From positions 116,809,380-116,873,379 of the forward strand of contig NC_047095.1 in assembly GCF_902459505.1 (NCBI RefSeq): a stretch of DNA of 64,000 nt. The letters are read 5' to 3'. Below, in pieces: positions 1 through 10,501 of this stretch. The stretch's first letter is position 1; every line of letters starts with the position of its first letter. The translations under genes and the position numbers were made by a program. The notes below the pieces were generated by a model. It saw only the letters and a list, made by a program, of their open reading frames with translations. It was not told the origin of the DNA and did no database searches. This DNA is from Geotrypetes seraphini. Taxonomy: Eukaryota; Chordata; Amphibia; Gymnophiona; Dermophiidae.

Positions 1-16
1 CTTCCACAGTTCCCAG

Positions 17-150
17 TAACATAAGAACATAAGATATGCCTTCACCGGATCAGACCTTAGGTCCATCTTGTCCGGCGACCCGCACACGCGGAGGCTAAGC
101 TAGGTGTTCCTTGATGGATACCTTGTTCACCCGTATCCTTCAATGTGATT
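17..150 (-). repeat. CR1 LINE 3'-end fragment
   Basis: The segment starts with the reversed CR1 tail (gaacataaga) followed by a decayed 'ggatcagacc...ggtccatc' stretch. The same phrase begins many other minus-strand CR1 ends in this window. It is a short, old 3' UTR piece without coding sequence. Confidence 0.6.
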
Positions 151-193
151 TGGTTTGCCGAGTCAGATGCTTAAAAATCCTCTCTGCAAAATG

Positions 194-422
194 TTGCTTA
201 ATTCAGTCTCAAAAAAAACTTTCATAATAAAGATTTTTAACGTATTTGAGAGTCACTGTGTGTTATAATATGTTTTGAAATAACATGTTTTGAAATAATA
301 TGTTTTGAAATAAGTCCTGTTTAAGCTAAGTGTTATTTCAAAACATATTATAACACACAGTGACTCTCAAATACGTTAAAAATCTTTATTATGAAAGTTT
401 TTTTTGAGACTGAATTAAGCAA
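194..422. repeat. Long hairpin (foldback) element
   Basis: Two arms of about 91 bp (194-284 and 332-422) are almost perfect reverse complements. They surround a 47-bp loop that holds repeats of 'atgttttgaaata'. The arms are AT-rich and no coding sequence is visible. A palindromic MITE or an inverted duplication would both look like this. The superfamily is unknown because no clear target duplication was seen. Confidence 0.7.
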
Positions 423-1745
423 TATTCTGTGGAGTTAGTGATCAAAGTTTTTATAAAATCACAATGCCTGGAAGGTGAACTCTTCCCCCAAGGGAGGTAT
501 TCAAGCCTTCCCTACAGAGTTCCATATCTCTGAGTATTTTTATAAACTTTATTTTGATCACTCTCCATGAATTTTGTTACCAATGCGGGTCAGTTGAATG
601 ATTTTGATATCATAGCCTATTTCTGACCTCAGGTCTGTAATCATTGTCCCTGAATCTCACAGCAAATTTAAAAATCCTCTCTGGCAGACAATACCACAGA
701 ACATTTTGCCTTCAACCATAGACACAGTTTAAGGGGATATTGGGGAGCATCCTCCCCCCCCCCCAAAAAAAAAAAAACAAAACACAAACAACTCCAGGTT
801 TTGATGCTGAATTGACCACCCCTGCTTTATGGCCAGTACAAACTCTCTACCCCTTGGCTAGCAAATGCATCTGTACCACCAAATATTAAGTTATCATTAG
901 AAACCTAGAACAAGTTTAATATTACAATGTTAATGTCCTGCTCAGGCCTTTAAACTCCTGTGGAGTGAGCATTATGTGCTTACGTAAAGACTTTGATCCT
1001 GCCAGATTTGGTAAGAACAACAACAACAACACACTCCTAATTTGCCAAACAAATCCTAAACTAGAAAAAACAAAGAAGGCAACCAAGTCACATCAAGGTC
1101 TGCGTGGGGGAAGCCCACAGTGCCAAACTTTTCTCACAACTTATAAGCCAAATACAGTGTAACATGTCAAAAAAGCATGTCACACTGTATAATGTTGTAG
1201 GGCGCTCTCAGTGTGAACCCTCAGTGATAGGAGCACAGCTCCGACACTTCACTTCTGGGTCAAGGCGATAAGCCTCCACCCACACACCATCATCGAGCGC
1301 CCTGTGTGTGCAAGAATCAAACCAATCAACAATCAAAGTGAGTAAATAAAACTCAACACAAACGACCTGAGCGACCCCCACACAAACCCTGCCAGCCAAA
1401 CCCCCTCAAAAAGCACGCACAAAATCACAACAAAATCAAAAACCATACCAAAAGGTGAAGAACATATCCAAAAATAAACAATACTTATCCAAAACTATCA
1501 CACCGACGGAAAAACCCGCCAGGAGGAAAGGTTCAACCGCGCTGGTTTCGGGAGGAGCCCTTCTTCAGGAACCTGGCCTCCAACAGAACACGAGCAGAGA
1601 GGACGGCTGGAGGGCGGGATTTGGATTTGGTAAGAAGGCAGCCTATGTCATACTTGAGTGAAATCCAGGCAGTCCAAAGCTGAACATTCATACCCATCTC
1701 TCCCTGTCCCCATATCCAGTACTACCACAACCACCATCCCAGCTA
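423..1745. other. Stretch without recognised gene
   Basis: No exon with homology and splice signals is visible. The segment contains a C-run next to an A-run near 752-779. It also holds an unclassified block (about 1195-1600), with a 'gaggagcccttcttcagg' phrase, that reads like the end of an interspersed repeat. The upstream NPDC1 exons, including the transmembrane exon, were looked for here and not found. Confidence 0.5.
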
Positions 1746-1765
1746 TAAAAATATGCCTTGGAATT

Positions 1766-2060
1766 AACTTAAGAATAGCCTTACTGGGTCAGACAAATGG
1801 TCCATCAAGCCCAGTAGCCCGTTCTCATAGTGGCCAATCCAGGTCCCTAGTCCCTGGCCAAAACCCAAAGAGTAGCAACATTTCAGCATCAAAAAGAATA
1901 GCAAGATTCCGGAACCCCAATGAGAGCAACATTCCAGAGCTGAGATTGTGATGGCCAAGTACTAGTGACCTGGATTGGCCACCGTGAGAACGGGTTAGTG
2001 GGCTTGATGGACCATTGATCCGACCCACTAAGGCTAGTCTTATGCTCTTAATGCCTCATT
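1766..2060. repeat. Two opposed CR1 3' ends
   Basis: A minus-strand CR1 end (from 'taagaatagccttactgggtcagac') is followed by a plus-strand end that finishes with the complementary phrase near 1960-2040. Together they form an imperfect inverted repeat. They share the 'cctggccaaaacccaaagag' type motif with the copy at 2131. Confidence 0.6.
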
Positions 2061-2130
2061 CCATAATGCCTCTGAGTCAATCTCATCAGTGATGTTATAA
2101 TGGCTTAACTGTCCTATACTTGGCTCACGT

Positions 2131-2625
2131 AAGAACATAAGAATAGCCTTACTAGGTCAGACCAATGGTCCATCAATAGCCCAATCCAAGTCACTAGTAC
2201 CTGGCAAAAATCCAAAGAGTCGCAACATCCCAGGGCAAGCAGTGGCTTCCCCAATGTCTTTCTCAATAACAGACTATGAACTTTTCCTCCAGGAAATTGT
2301 TAAAACCAGCTACGCTATCTGCTCTTACCACAACTTCTGGCAATGTGTTCCAGAGCTTACCGTAATTATTCTCTGAGTGAAAAAATATTGGTTTTAAAAG
2401 TATTTCCCTTTAACTTCATTGAGTGTCCCCTGGTCTTTGTAATTTTTGATGGAGTAAAAAAATTGATCCACTTGTACCCGTTCTACTCCACTCAGGATTT
2501 GGGATGTTATAGATTTCAATCATGGATTTCTCCATTTCTGGGAACTGAGGAATCTGGCTGGCTCCTTTACGGTTGCTGGAGAGACTGTTACCATTTCCAG
2601 TCATGGTGAAATGCATGAATGATTA
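2131..2625 (-). repeat. CR1 LINE 3' end, minus strand
   Basis: The element begins with the reversed tail 'gaacataagaatagcc' and runs into the decayed C-terminal reverse-transcriptase region. The reading 'SLSEKI...FPFNFIECPLV' on the plus strand is the complement of the usual CR1 coding end seen intact elsewhere in the window. Confidence 0.7.
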
Positions 2626-2689
2626 ACATGAAGCTTTCAGGCACTCCTCAAACACTGAAAAAAAATGGTAAAAATGTTGTATGATTTAA

Positions 2690-2850
2690 TCTTGTATGAT
2701 TGTATTTTCTGTGTGCTATCCTATACTTTTATGGTGTTTCTTTTTCTTATTTTATTGGATTTTTATTTTTAATATTATGTAAACCGCTGAGAATTGTTGT
2801 AAGATTTGGCGGGACATCAAATTTTAATAAACATTAAGAAGTCAAAATGG
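2690..2850 (+). repeat. LINE 3' tail with conserved hairpin
   Basis: It carries the phrase 'gtaaaccgctgagaa...ggcgggacatcaa' followed by an A-rich end. The same tail type (GTAAACCGC ... GCGGTATATA) recurs near 23650, 30380, 35150 and 37970. It is probably the 3' end of an L2- or RTE-like LINE or a SINE that uses it. Confidence 0.5.
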
Positions 2851-2933
2851 TTCTTATGAAATGACTCCTGACAGTGACTATCTTCTGCTCCAGCATCCCT
2901 TTTCTGTTTTTCTAACCCCTTCTCCCCCTAAAG

Positions 2934-3012
2934 GTTACAGAAGGAAGTACATCTGGCTCAGAAGATGGCCTACACTGCCTACAGGGGAAGTCGGAGGTAT
3001 CCAGTACACAGG
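2934..3012 (+). CDS. NPDC1: NPDC1 exon, start of the cytoplasmic tail (5' exons missing)
   Basis: After one split-codon base, the exon reads LQKEVHLAQKMAYTAYRG and so on to VHR. This matches the juxtamembrane 'RLQKEVRLAQK' of mammalian NPDC1. The acceptor is preceded by a pyrimidine tract ending in AAAG. The donor at 3013 is GTGAGT, a strong site. The exon is 79 nt long and ends on a codon boundary. The preceding transmembrane exon is not in the window. Confidence 0.85.
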
Positions 3013-3138
3013 GTGAGTGACGGCCGACTGATCGACAGTGATTGAGAAATTCTGACACATTGTTAATTGTATTGTTTGAATGAAGTTATTTTACTGTGTA
3101 TTAGATCAAATATTTTTAATGCACAAAAATCGCTAGGT

Positions 3139-3345
3139 TACACAGAAACATAGAACCACGATGGCAGGCAAAGGCCAAATGGCCCATCCAGTCTGCCCAT
3201 CCGCAGTAACCACCATCTCCTCCTTCTCTAAGACATCCCACTTGCCCATCCCACGCCTTCTTGAGTTCACACAGTCTCTGTCTCTACCACTTCTTCCAGG
3301 AGACGATTCCAAGCATCTATCACCCTTTTATTTTAGTAGTAACAT
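3139..3345 (-). repeat. CR1 LINE fragment, minus strand
   Basis: It begins with 'gaaacatagaaccacgatgg' and the phrase 'ccatccagtctgccc', the reversed 3' UTR of a CR1 subfamily found many times here. It lies within the intron after the first visible NPDC1 exon. Confidence 0.75.
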
Positions 3346-3522
3346 GTCAGTAACATCAAAATAACTTTGGATAATTAAAGGTTGGTTAATAGTATTACAT
3401 AAGTATAATGACTAAATAAACAAGTAAAATTTCTCATTGAAATTCAAAGCTTTTGCTGAAAAAAGCATCAAAAAACTCTAGGGGGTTACCTTTTCTGCCT
3501 CACGCTATATATGTACTGTATA

Positions 3523-3929
3523 CAGTGGCGCAGTAAGGTGGGGGCGCCGTCTTGGTGAGGGCGCTGACTCCCCTCCTCCTCTCCAACCTCCCGCTCCTTC
3601 ACATTCCTCCCCCCATCGCGCATGTGCCTTCACTTCCCCCCTCACCGTAGCTCTATCTCTTCACCGGTGCGAGCAGCAACTCCAACCTGCTGCTCACACC
3701 AGCATCGGCTCTCCCTCTGATGTCACTTCCGGGTCCCGCGCCTAGGAAGTGACATCAAATGGGGAGCCGACGAGGGTAGCGAGTTGGTGATGTTGCTTGT
3801 GCCGGGGAAGTTAAAAGAGGTACTGGGTAGGGAAGGGGAGCGCGTGTGTGTGGCATGGGGGAGGGGAAGGAACAGGGGGGTAGAGAAGAGGGTGGGGGAG
3901 GGGCGCTTCTCACCCTCCCTACACCACTG
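3523..3929. mobile_element. hAT-type MITE, family A copy 1
   Basis: It starts with CAGTGGCGCAGTAAGG, ends with the complementary ...ACACCACTG, and is flanked by a perfect 8-bp duplication (actgtata at 3515-3522 and 3930-3937). An 8-bp target duplication with CA..TG ends indicates the hAT superfamily. The GC-rich interior is an imperfect palindrome around two facing GGAAGTGA-like blocks. No transposase is encoded. It lies in an NPDC1 intron. Confidence 0.85.
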
Positions 3930-4309
3930 ACTGTATATCACATATGTAATATATTGAGAACTATATTGAGCTGTGACTCACCCACTGGTGTCACCCATCT
4001 CCACCAATGAGAGGAAAACGAAGGTAAAGATTTGGGAGCAGTTTCTGTACCCTCCATAGCTATGCCCAGCGCAACCTCACTGCACTGTTCACACAGCCCT
4101 GGGTAGGGCGCTATTATTTAATTATGCGTGCCTGTTCCACTATAGCACAATGACTATTAATTGCTTACTTGGAAGCTCATTTCTCCCTGGAGGGGAGGGA
4201 AGGGGTGATACTGAGAAGAAACCCTGTTTAATTAAACCAAGGCACAGAGCAATCAACAAAAGTCAGACAGAGCCAGCCTCCAAGAGAAATCCTAAGATTC
4301 TCAACGCTT

Positions 4310-4500
4310 CCTTTATTTTTTTTTTGTCTCTTTCCTTCGTATCTCCTTCCTTTGTCCAACTTGCATGCACACACTCTCTCTCCCTTTCTGCCTCTCACTC
4401 TTTCTACATTTGTCTCACTCCGTCTCTCTTCCGTTCATATTCTCTGGCCTGCTCCTCTCTGCATCTCTTTCTCCTTTCCCTCTCCTCTTTCACTCCTCAG
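4310..4500 (+). promoter_or_regulatory. Very long polypyrimidine tract before an NPDC1 exon
   Basis: About 190 bases, almost all C and T with CTCTCT runs, lead directly into the CTCCTCAG acceptor of the exon at 4501. Such tracts bind U2AF and PTB. This one is far longer than splicing needs and probably grew as a simple repeat. Confidence 0.6.
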
Positions 4501-4580
4501 CCTGGTGACATCAGGCTGGCTCAGTCTGTGCAGGTCCATCACTACCAGAATGAGAAGAAGAAGATTCTGGCGCTGGAAGA
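4501..4580 (+). CDS. NPDC1: NPDC1 exon, mid cytoplasmic tail
   Basis: It reads PGDIRLAQSVQVHHYQNEKK and then KILALE. This corresponds to the mammalian 'PGDQRLAQSAEMYHYQHQRQQ'. The acceptor CTCAG ends at 4500 and the donor GTAAGT starts at 4581. The 80-nt exon leaves a two-base split codon that is completed correctly by the first base of the next exon. Confidence 0.9.
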
Positions 4581-4839
4581 GTAAGTCCACATGAGGCAGA
4601 GGTGACCTGGAAAAAATTTGATATCTACAGACTGGTAAAATAATATCACTGCCATTCACTCTTACTGTGCAACAGCCCAGTGAAACCTGCAGATCCAGGC
4701 TATATTCCTGCTCTGGCACCACCTAGGAACAAGAGCAATATTTTTTAAATACCTGCCCCCCCCCCCTCCGATTCTGGCTCAACCTCTGCTACCAACTCAC
4801 CAAATTGATTAATCTTCCCCAGCATGAGGTACCCAAACA

Positions 4840-5229
4840 CAGTGGCATAGTAATAAGGGGGGAAGATCACCCTGGGCGCTGTTTTGATGGGAGCGCTGAC
4901 ACCTCCCTGCACCATCTCTGCCCCCCACCTCAAACCTCTGTAGCTCTTCGTCAGTGTGAGCAACTTCTGCCTGTTACTCACACTGGCCTGGTTCCCCTCT
5001 GAATCACTTCCAGGTCACAGGGCCAGGAAGTGATGTCAGAGGAAAACCCAGCGCTGGCACGAGCGGCATGCTGGAGAAGCCACTCACGCTGGCAAAGATT
5101 TACAGAGGTACATGAGGGAGGGAAGGGAGAACACGAGTGTGGAATGGGGACGGGAAGGAGCGGTGAGGGGAGAAGAGGGCATGGGAGGTGCCACCACCCT
5201 GGGCACCTCCTAACCTCATTACACCACTG
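4840..5229. mobile_element. hAT-type MITE, family A copy 2
   Basis: It has the same termini and palindromic core as the copy at 3523. It is flanked by cccaaaca (4832-4839) and cccaaata (5230-5237), an 8-bp duplication with one mismatch. It is inserted in the next NPDC1 intron. Confidence 0.83.
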
Positions 5230-5289
5230 CCCAAATAGTAATGTAAACCATATCATATGCTATTTTCTGCTTTCTTTTCCTTGTTCCAG

Positions 5290-5395
5290 GGCAGTAGCAG
5301 GATCCCAGAAGCCACAGCAGCAGCTGTCCACAGAGTCTGAAGCAGAGACTGAAAATGGAGAGTACACTGTGTATGAGTGCCCAGGTCTGGCTCCG
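5290..5395 (+). CDS. NPDC1: NPDC1 exon with the VYECPGLAP motif
   Basis: It completes the split Glu codon and reads AVAGSQKPQQQ, an acidic Ser/Glu-rich stretch, then GEYTVYECPGLAP. The last motif is near-invariant in NPDC1, which in mammals reads DFTVYECPGLAP. The acceptor TTCCAG precedes 5290 and the donor GTATGT follows 5395. The exon ends on a codon boundary. Confidence 0.92.
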
Positions 5396-5891
5396 GTATG
5401 TCTTTCACAAGTTAGTTCACTAAAAAACTTGGAAAGTGCCAGACCCTGATGGTTTTCTTTGTTTCCCACAGCTGTTCTGTCTTCTAAAACAGCAAAAAAG
5501 TTATTTTGCAGCAGCTGGTCACAGAGGGGCCTCGTAGCTGTGTAGCTCCTGGAGAAAAATAAGTTTCTGCAGTTTGTGAATTATTCCAGTTCAACCCAAA
5601 GCAGTTTGTAAAATGCAAATACTGTAATATAATAAGTAGCAAATACTTTGTAATAACATCCATTGATAAAGAATACAAATGCAATAATATATTAAAAGTT
5701 TAATTCCACTCAGTTGACAGGGCTTGGGAATTCTTGCCAGCTATAGCAAGGGTATCACAATTTTAGGAGGGCCAAGCCTAAAGTGGGTTGGACCAGGCCC
5801 ACCACCCTTAGCTACACCATAGCCTAATGGTTGAGACAACCTGGAGGTGACACTTTTATGGAATCTGTCAAGGAAGAATATGCCAAGCTGG

Positions 5892-6158
5892 GGTTACCAT
5901 ATGGCTCCATCGATGGAAGTAAAACCCGCATGTCTCAATCTGTCTTCCTTACTTCCATTGCTTTCAATGAAAGTAAAACCAGGCAGAGCTCTGGGTTTCT
6001 AGCTCAGAAATATCTAAGAAAAAGGACAATTTAAATTAAATCATTAATTTATAGAACATGTACGGTTAGGCAGGCTGGATGGACCAGTTGGATCTTTATC
6101 TGCCGTCATTTACTATGTCTTAATCCATTCTCCTTTCTCTGGAGCCATATGGTAACCA
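5892..6158. mobile_element. MITE with inverted ends in the last NPDC1 intron
   Basis: The left end (ggttaccatatggctcca) is repeated as its reverse complement at 6141-6158. The interior is short and non-coding. The ends resemble those of the family C elements near 8466 and 9311, which also begin with 'ttagggttacca'. The superfamily is unassigned. Confidence 0.6.
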
Positions 6159-6287
6159 TAATCCAAGTGTCACAGACAGAGTCCAAACAGATATATCTTA
6201 GGCCCAGCCAGTCCAGGGTTTTAGTATTATTGTATGATTAAACTCAAAGTGTGGCGTTAACTCTTCTCTCTCCTTTCCTTTTCACAG

Positions 6288-6365
6288 ACTGGAGAGATGG
6301 AAATCCACAACCCGCTCTTTGACTCCTCCATATTGCAGGGTCTCCATCACCAACGCTTCCAGTAG
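6288..6365 (+). CDS. NPDC1: NPDC1 terminal exon
   Basis: It reads TGEMEIHNPLFDSSILQG, then LHHQRFQ and a TAG stop at 6363-6365. TGEMEVRNPLFD is the conserved end of NPDC1, whereas the last dozen residues vary between species. The acceptor TTCACAG ends at 6287. No clear polyadenylation signal was found before the hAT element at 6627, so the 3' UTR end is unknown. Confidence 0.92.
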   Translation, partial: TGEMEIHNPLFDSSILQGLHHQRFQ

Positions 6366-6626
6366 GAAGGGAGAGGTGGAAGACTTTCCTTCTGGGCTCT
6401 GGCTATACCATCTCCCCCCCCCCATCTCATGCCAAAAGCGAGGGAAGAGAGTGCAGGTTAATCAGAGGCACCTCTCAGCTGCTTCCTTCCAGGCTTGTCT
6501 TTGCAACTGCTCCAATGCTGTGGCCCAGATGAGGAGGAGAAGGCTCCATTAGTGCTTTGTAGTCTGCGAGGTGCTGCACTCTACAGTTTCACTTGCAAAT
6601 GCTGCTATCTGGCCAACCCACTGACC

Positions 6627-7017
6627 CAGTGGCATAATAAGAGGGGCGGGGGGAGGACTGCCCCGAGCGCCATCTTGGTGGGGGCGCCGGCACCCATCCT
6701 CTGCCCTCCCCCACTCCTTCCCCGCCTTTCTGCTGCTGTGTGCTGCTTCCTTACCCCCGTACTTCTGTAATGTTCCTGGCATGAACAGCAATCACCAACC
6801 TGCTGTAATGCTAGTGTCGGATGTTCCTCTGACATCACTTCCTGGATCCTTGCCTAGGAAGTGATGTCATTTGGAGAGCCGATGTGGACAGCAAGTTGGT
6901 GATGCAGCTGCTGCTTGCGCAGGGAATGATATATAGAGGTACGGGGGAAGGAGTGTGCGGAGATGAAGGGGATTAAGAGGGCGGGGAGGGTTGCCACCGT
7001 CCTGAGCACCTTTCACC
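6627..7017. mobile_element. hAT-type MITE, family A copy 3
   Basis: It starts CAGTGGCATAATAAG and contains the family's palindromic core with the TGATGTCA and ACTTCCTGG blocks. The flanking octamer cactgacc occurs at 6619-6626 and again at 7018-7025. The extreme right end seems to be trimmed. It lies just downstream of NPDC1. Confidence 0.75.
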
Positions 7018-7199
7018 CACTGACCTATCATTTCCTTTGCTACCTTTCAACACACATGCTGCTCAGGTCATTCAGCAGGGGGTCAGGAAAGCTTACCCTG
7101 CTTCTGCCTGTGCTGTATATGTCCTGAAGTGGTGGGGTCAGGAGAGAAGTGGAAAGCTTGAGTTCTGATACCCGTTCTGGGGTGCGTTTTAGGGGTGTG

Positions 7200-7440
7200 G
7201 ATGCTGGGGTGGTACGATGCCAAGAAAGCCAGTTCCAGGCTGGAGCCTTTCTGGGCCAGTCTTGGTTTTGAATTTACATCCCAAGGTGGTGTGGGATTTG
7301 TAGTGCCTGACCCTGCTCATTGGCTTCAGTGCGGGGGGGGGGGGGTCCCATAATGCAACAGGATGTGACGGTTAGAAATCCAGGATCGGTCCAAAATCTC
7401 CAGCCTGGAGCAGGGTAGCCTGGCATCTCTTGAGATTGAG
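7200..7440. repeat. Palindromic MITE-like element with G-run
   Basis: The left part (about 7219-7300) is the reverse complement of the right part (about 7365-7434), sharing 'tgccaag...ccagttccagg' type sequence with the element at 11102. A run of more than ten G near 7332 sits in the middle. Another G-run of about 20 lies at 7591-7610. Confidence 0.5.
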
Positions 7441-7804
7441 GGAAGTTTGAATTGCTGACACTTGTGTTGTATGGGGGCAAGGCGGGTGTTGAGGAGACGG
7501 AGTCGAAATATGTACTGCTACAGTCTGTGCTATATCTGTTGTGTATAGGGGGAAGAAAGTTTGTATTGTTCAGGGGGGTGAGTGTGTGTCGGGGGGGGGG
7601 GGGGGGGGGGTGGAGGGTTGCGTCCGAGGGAAGTCTGCAGTGTTGCTGCTGGTGTTATACCTGTTCTGGGGAAGATGAGTAAACTGCACATAAGGCAACG
7701 GGGCAGGCAAATCACATGCAAGGGACCAAACAGAAAATTGCTCTTGATTGAAAAAAAAAAACACCCCAACTGTGCTGAAACTTACCTTTCTCTTAACGCT
7801 GAAT

Positions 7805-8385
7805 TAGAGAATGACACGGGGACAAATTTGTCACCGTCCCCGCAGGAACTCAATTTTCCCGTCCCATCTCCGCGAGTTTTGTCCCTAACTCTGTCCCATT
7901 CCTATATGTAATTTGTAATTTATGTAATGTAATTTATTTCTTATATACCGCTACATCCGATAGGTTCTAAGCGGTTTTCAGAAAATATACATTAAAATTA
8001 TAAGTAAGAAAGGTACTTAAAAGTTCCCTGACTGTCCCGAAGGCTCACAATCTAACTAAAGTACCTAGAGAGTAATAAAGTGCAAAGTAAGGAAAGAGAA
8101 AAAAATGATAAAATAATCAATTTAACAAAATTGTGTGCTTTGAAAGATAGAAGAGAAGAGAGAAAGGAATAGATGCAGAAGGAGGAACCGTTGAAAAAAA
8201 AGAATTCTGGAGAAATTTAAATGATAGAAATAGATTTTATGATTTTAAAGTGTTTGAGGCTTGTGCAGATGACGCCAGAGCTTGCAGGCATGGGACAGAG
8301 ATGGCGACAAAACTCACGGGGATGGGACGGGAAAATTGAGTTCCTGCGGGGAACGGGGAAAAAATTGTCCCCGTGTCATTCTCTG
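7805..8385. mobile_element. hAT-type element, family B copy 1
   Basis: The ends are TAGAGAATGACACGGGG and its complement ...GTCATTCTCTG. The flanks are cgctgaat (7797-7804) and cactgaat (8386-8393), an 8-bp duplication with one mismatch. The interior (about 7910-8240) carries a LINE-like block with 'ataccgctacatccgatagg', also seen at 49715. No transposase is present. Confidence 0.8.
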
Positions 8386-8465
8386 CACTGAATCTTTAGG
8401 TCAGCTCAGACTGGAGTGCCAGAGCAAAGGAAAGGAATGAGGTGAAGTCCGGCACTTCCCCTCAG

Positions 8466-8780
8466 ATTAGGGTTACCATTTTTTGGGCCGCAAAAAATCC
8501 AGATACATGTCCCCGCCCTGTTCCGCCTCTGGACCTGCCCCATTCCACGCCGGCCCTGCCCAGTTCCACCTTCAGCTCCACCCCATTCTGCCCCAGCCCC
8601 TCCCAGTTCAGCCCCGCCCCCACAAACTTCCTCTCTTCTTCCCCGACGAGCTCTGGCCGTGTCTGGAGGGCCTGGAGCATGCGCGGATGTGTGTGACGTC
8701 CTCCGTGCATGTTCAGATGCGGCTTTCCAAAACCTGGACAAACTGCTGGGTTTTGGAAAGTCCATCCGAGACCCCGGACA
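8466..8780. mobile_element. DNA element, family C copy 1
   Basis: It begins with 'ttagggttaccatttt', has a GC-rich interior, and ends in 'aaaacctggacaaactg...ttttggaaagtcc'. Its reverse complement aligns with the family C copy at 9311-10090, which shows both are interspersed copies. The long ORFs on both strands here are GC-rich shadows. Confidence 0.6.
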
Positions 8781-9310
8781 GTCCCAGACATCTGATGACC
8801 CACAACCCTTGGTGGCCCAGTAGGCCACAGACCCTGATTCCTCCTCTCCTCTCAATGCTTCCTATTACACCCCAACTCTCCTTTACTCCTAAACTCCTAT
8901 AAACGTTCATTGTAGACCATGGCCTCCAACACTGACTCCTCACCTCCCCACCCCAAAGGTTTTTCTGGTGACCCAATTTGCCCTTACACCCCCCCCTCCC
9001 TTATTCTTCTCAGATAACAAATATGATAGGGATCCAAGGGGAGCCCCCCTCAGACACCCCCTACACACATCAGGTGTTAAGACATAGAAGAGATGCCCAC
9101 TAGCTCCAGCTACCATGCTGTCATCTTACAAAATGGCAGCGTCTGCCCCCCATTGTGCAGAGACAGTAATGAGTGGATATCACTCCTGCCTCCCTATGTT
9201 GGAGGTGGAGGGGTTGAGAAGGTCAGAGAGAGTATTGGAATATATTTTGGAAGAGGAGAAAAAAAATGGAGGAGGAACTTGCAAGGAGCCACTTGGACAA
9301 CCAGAAAAAT

Positions 9311-10090
9311 ATCTGAAGTAAGGATAGGGTTATTAGACATCCGGGAAAACCTGGACGTGTCCTCTTTTTAGAGGACTGTCCGGGCTCCTGGAAGGACTTT
9401 CCAAAACCCGGCATTTGTCTGGAAAATTTCTCATATGCTGACAGGTTGAAAAAGCTGGGGCTATTCTCCCTGGAAAAGCGGAGACTTAGGGGAGACATGA
9501 TAGAAACCTTCAAAATCCTGAAGGGCATAGAAAAGGTAGACAGGGACAGATTCTCCACACTGTGGGGAACCACAAGTACAAGGGGGCACTCGGAGAAATT
9601 AAAAGGGGGCAGGTTTAGAACAAACGCTAGGAAGTTCTTTTTTACCCAGAGGGTGGTGGACACATGGAACGCACTTCCGGAGGCTGTGTTAGGCCAGAGC
9701 ACGTTACAGGGCTTCAAAGAAGGTTTGGATAGGTTCCTAGAAGATAAGGGAATTGAGGGGTACAGATAGGAGTAGAGGTAGGTTATAGGAATAGTCAGGG
9801 ACCACTGCACAGGTGATAGGCCGCCGCGGGAGCGGACCGCTGGGCGGGATGGACCTCTCTGACCCAGCGGAGGCAACTTCTTATGTTCTTAAGTTCCAAT
9901 CACATCCGGAGGGCCTCTGAGCATGCGGAAATGACGACACATACATCCGCAATTGCTCCAGGCCCTCCAGACACGGCTTGTGCTTATCTAGAAGAAGAGA
10001 GGAGGCTTTGTGGGGGCGGGACTTGGGAAGGAAGAGAGCTGGAGGCAGAACTGGGCAGGTTCATGTGTCTGGGGTTTCCCAGAGACCCTA
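9311..10090. mobile_element. DNA element, family C copy 2, split by a CR1
   Basis: The left part (about 9311-9423, 'gacatccgggaaaacctgg') and right part (about 9896-10090) align in order with the reverse complement of the copy at 8466. A plus-strand CR1 lies between them. The copy at 8466 therefore serves as the empty site for that CR1 insertion. Confidence 0.6.
9424..9895 (+). mobile_element. CR1 LINE, 5'-truncated, plus strand
   Basis: It encodes the C-terminal end of the CR1 ORF2 protein (KKLGLFSLEKRRLRGDMIE to RFLEDKGIEGYR), then a 3' UTR with 'gggccgccgcgggagcgga' and a 'ttatgttctta' tail. The 5' end is missing, as is usual for CR1. It is inserted in a family C DNA element. Confidence 0.9.
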
Positions 10091-10501
10091 GGCCAGGGAT
10101 GTCCAGGAGTCACTGACCATAAAAGACATTGGTTGGGGTTAGGAAGGTCTGGAGTGGGAATTAGGAAGTACAGGAAGGAGGGGACAATCTAATGAGTGCA
10201 GAAATCCTCCATTTGCCACTAGCATAGACCATTGTGCTCATGTGTCCGGTGTGCTGACCTCTGTTAGCGAACATTTTATACATCCAGCTTATTTGCATCC
10301 TATTTGCCTACTGCAATGGGGAGACACATGTTTTGCGTTAGGGAGACCGTGTGCTGAACTTTACTGTAATCAGCAGTTTTACAGCTTCAGCTGCTTTGTG
10401 GTGGGGGGGCAGTGTGTTTAGGAAACGTGGATTGCCATTGTGTGTGGCATTGTGTGTGCCATTGTGTGTGCCTTTGGAGAGGCAAAGTTTCTGTGTATGG
10501 G

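Larger units (their letters stand above)
2934..6365 (+). other. NPDC1: NPDC1 (or NPDC1-like) gene, 3' part
   Basis: NPDC1 encodes a single-pass membrane protein linked to neural proliferation and differentiation control. Four exons remain in the window, joined as 2934-3012, 4501-4580, 5290-5395 and 6288-6365. All are flanked by AG and GT and are in phase, giving 113 residues of cytoplasmic tail. The signal peptide, ectodomain and transmembrane exons must lie upstream of the window. The tail ends with the family's hallmark VYECPGLAP-TGEMEIHNPLFD. Each of the last three introns holds a DNA transposon. NPDC1 is known as a neighbour of POU5F3. Here it lies about 19 kb upstream of a gene that sits beside TCF19, so this may be an NPDC1 paralogue belonging to the POU5F1 locus. 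Confidence 0.88.

Noticed and set aside
1455-1661. Candidate NPDC1 exon ending at a GTAAGA donor near 1630
   Set aside because: The translation has no hydrophobic segment or similarity to the NPDC1 ectodomain or membrane region.
4150-4594. A 144-residue ORF covering an NPDC1 exon
   Set aside because: Only the part from 4501 has homology. The upstream portion is translation of the polypyrimidine tract in the intron.
7530-7769. Proline-run ORFs
   Set aside because: They come from the G-run at about 7591-7610 read on the opposite strand.
7910-8240. Independent SINE call for the block inside the hAT element at 7805
   Set aside because: The same sequence at 49700-50100 looks more like a LINE 3' UTR, and the boundary within the hAT element is not clear enough for a separate entry.
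8406-8976. Several overlapping ORFs of 80-150 residues on both strands
   Set aside because: They fall in a GC-rich DNA transposon (family C), have no homology I recognise, and align with a second non-coding copy.
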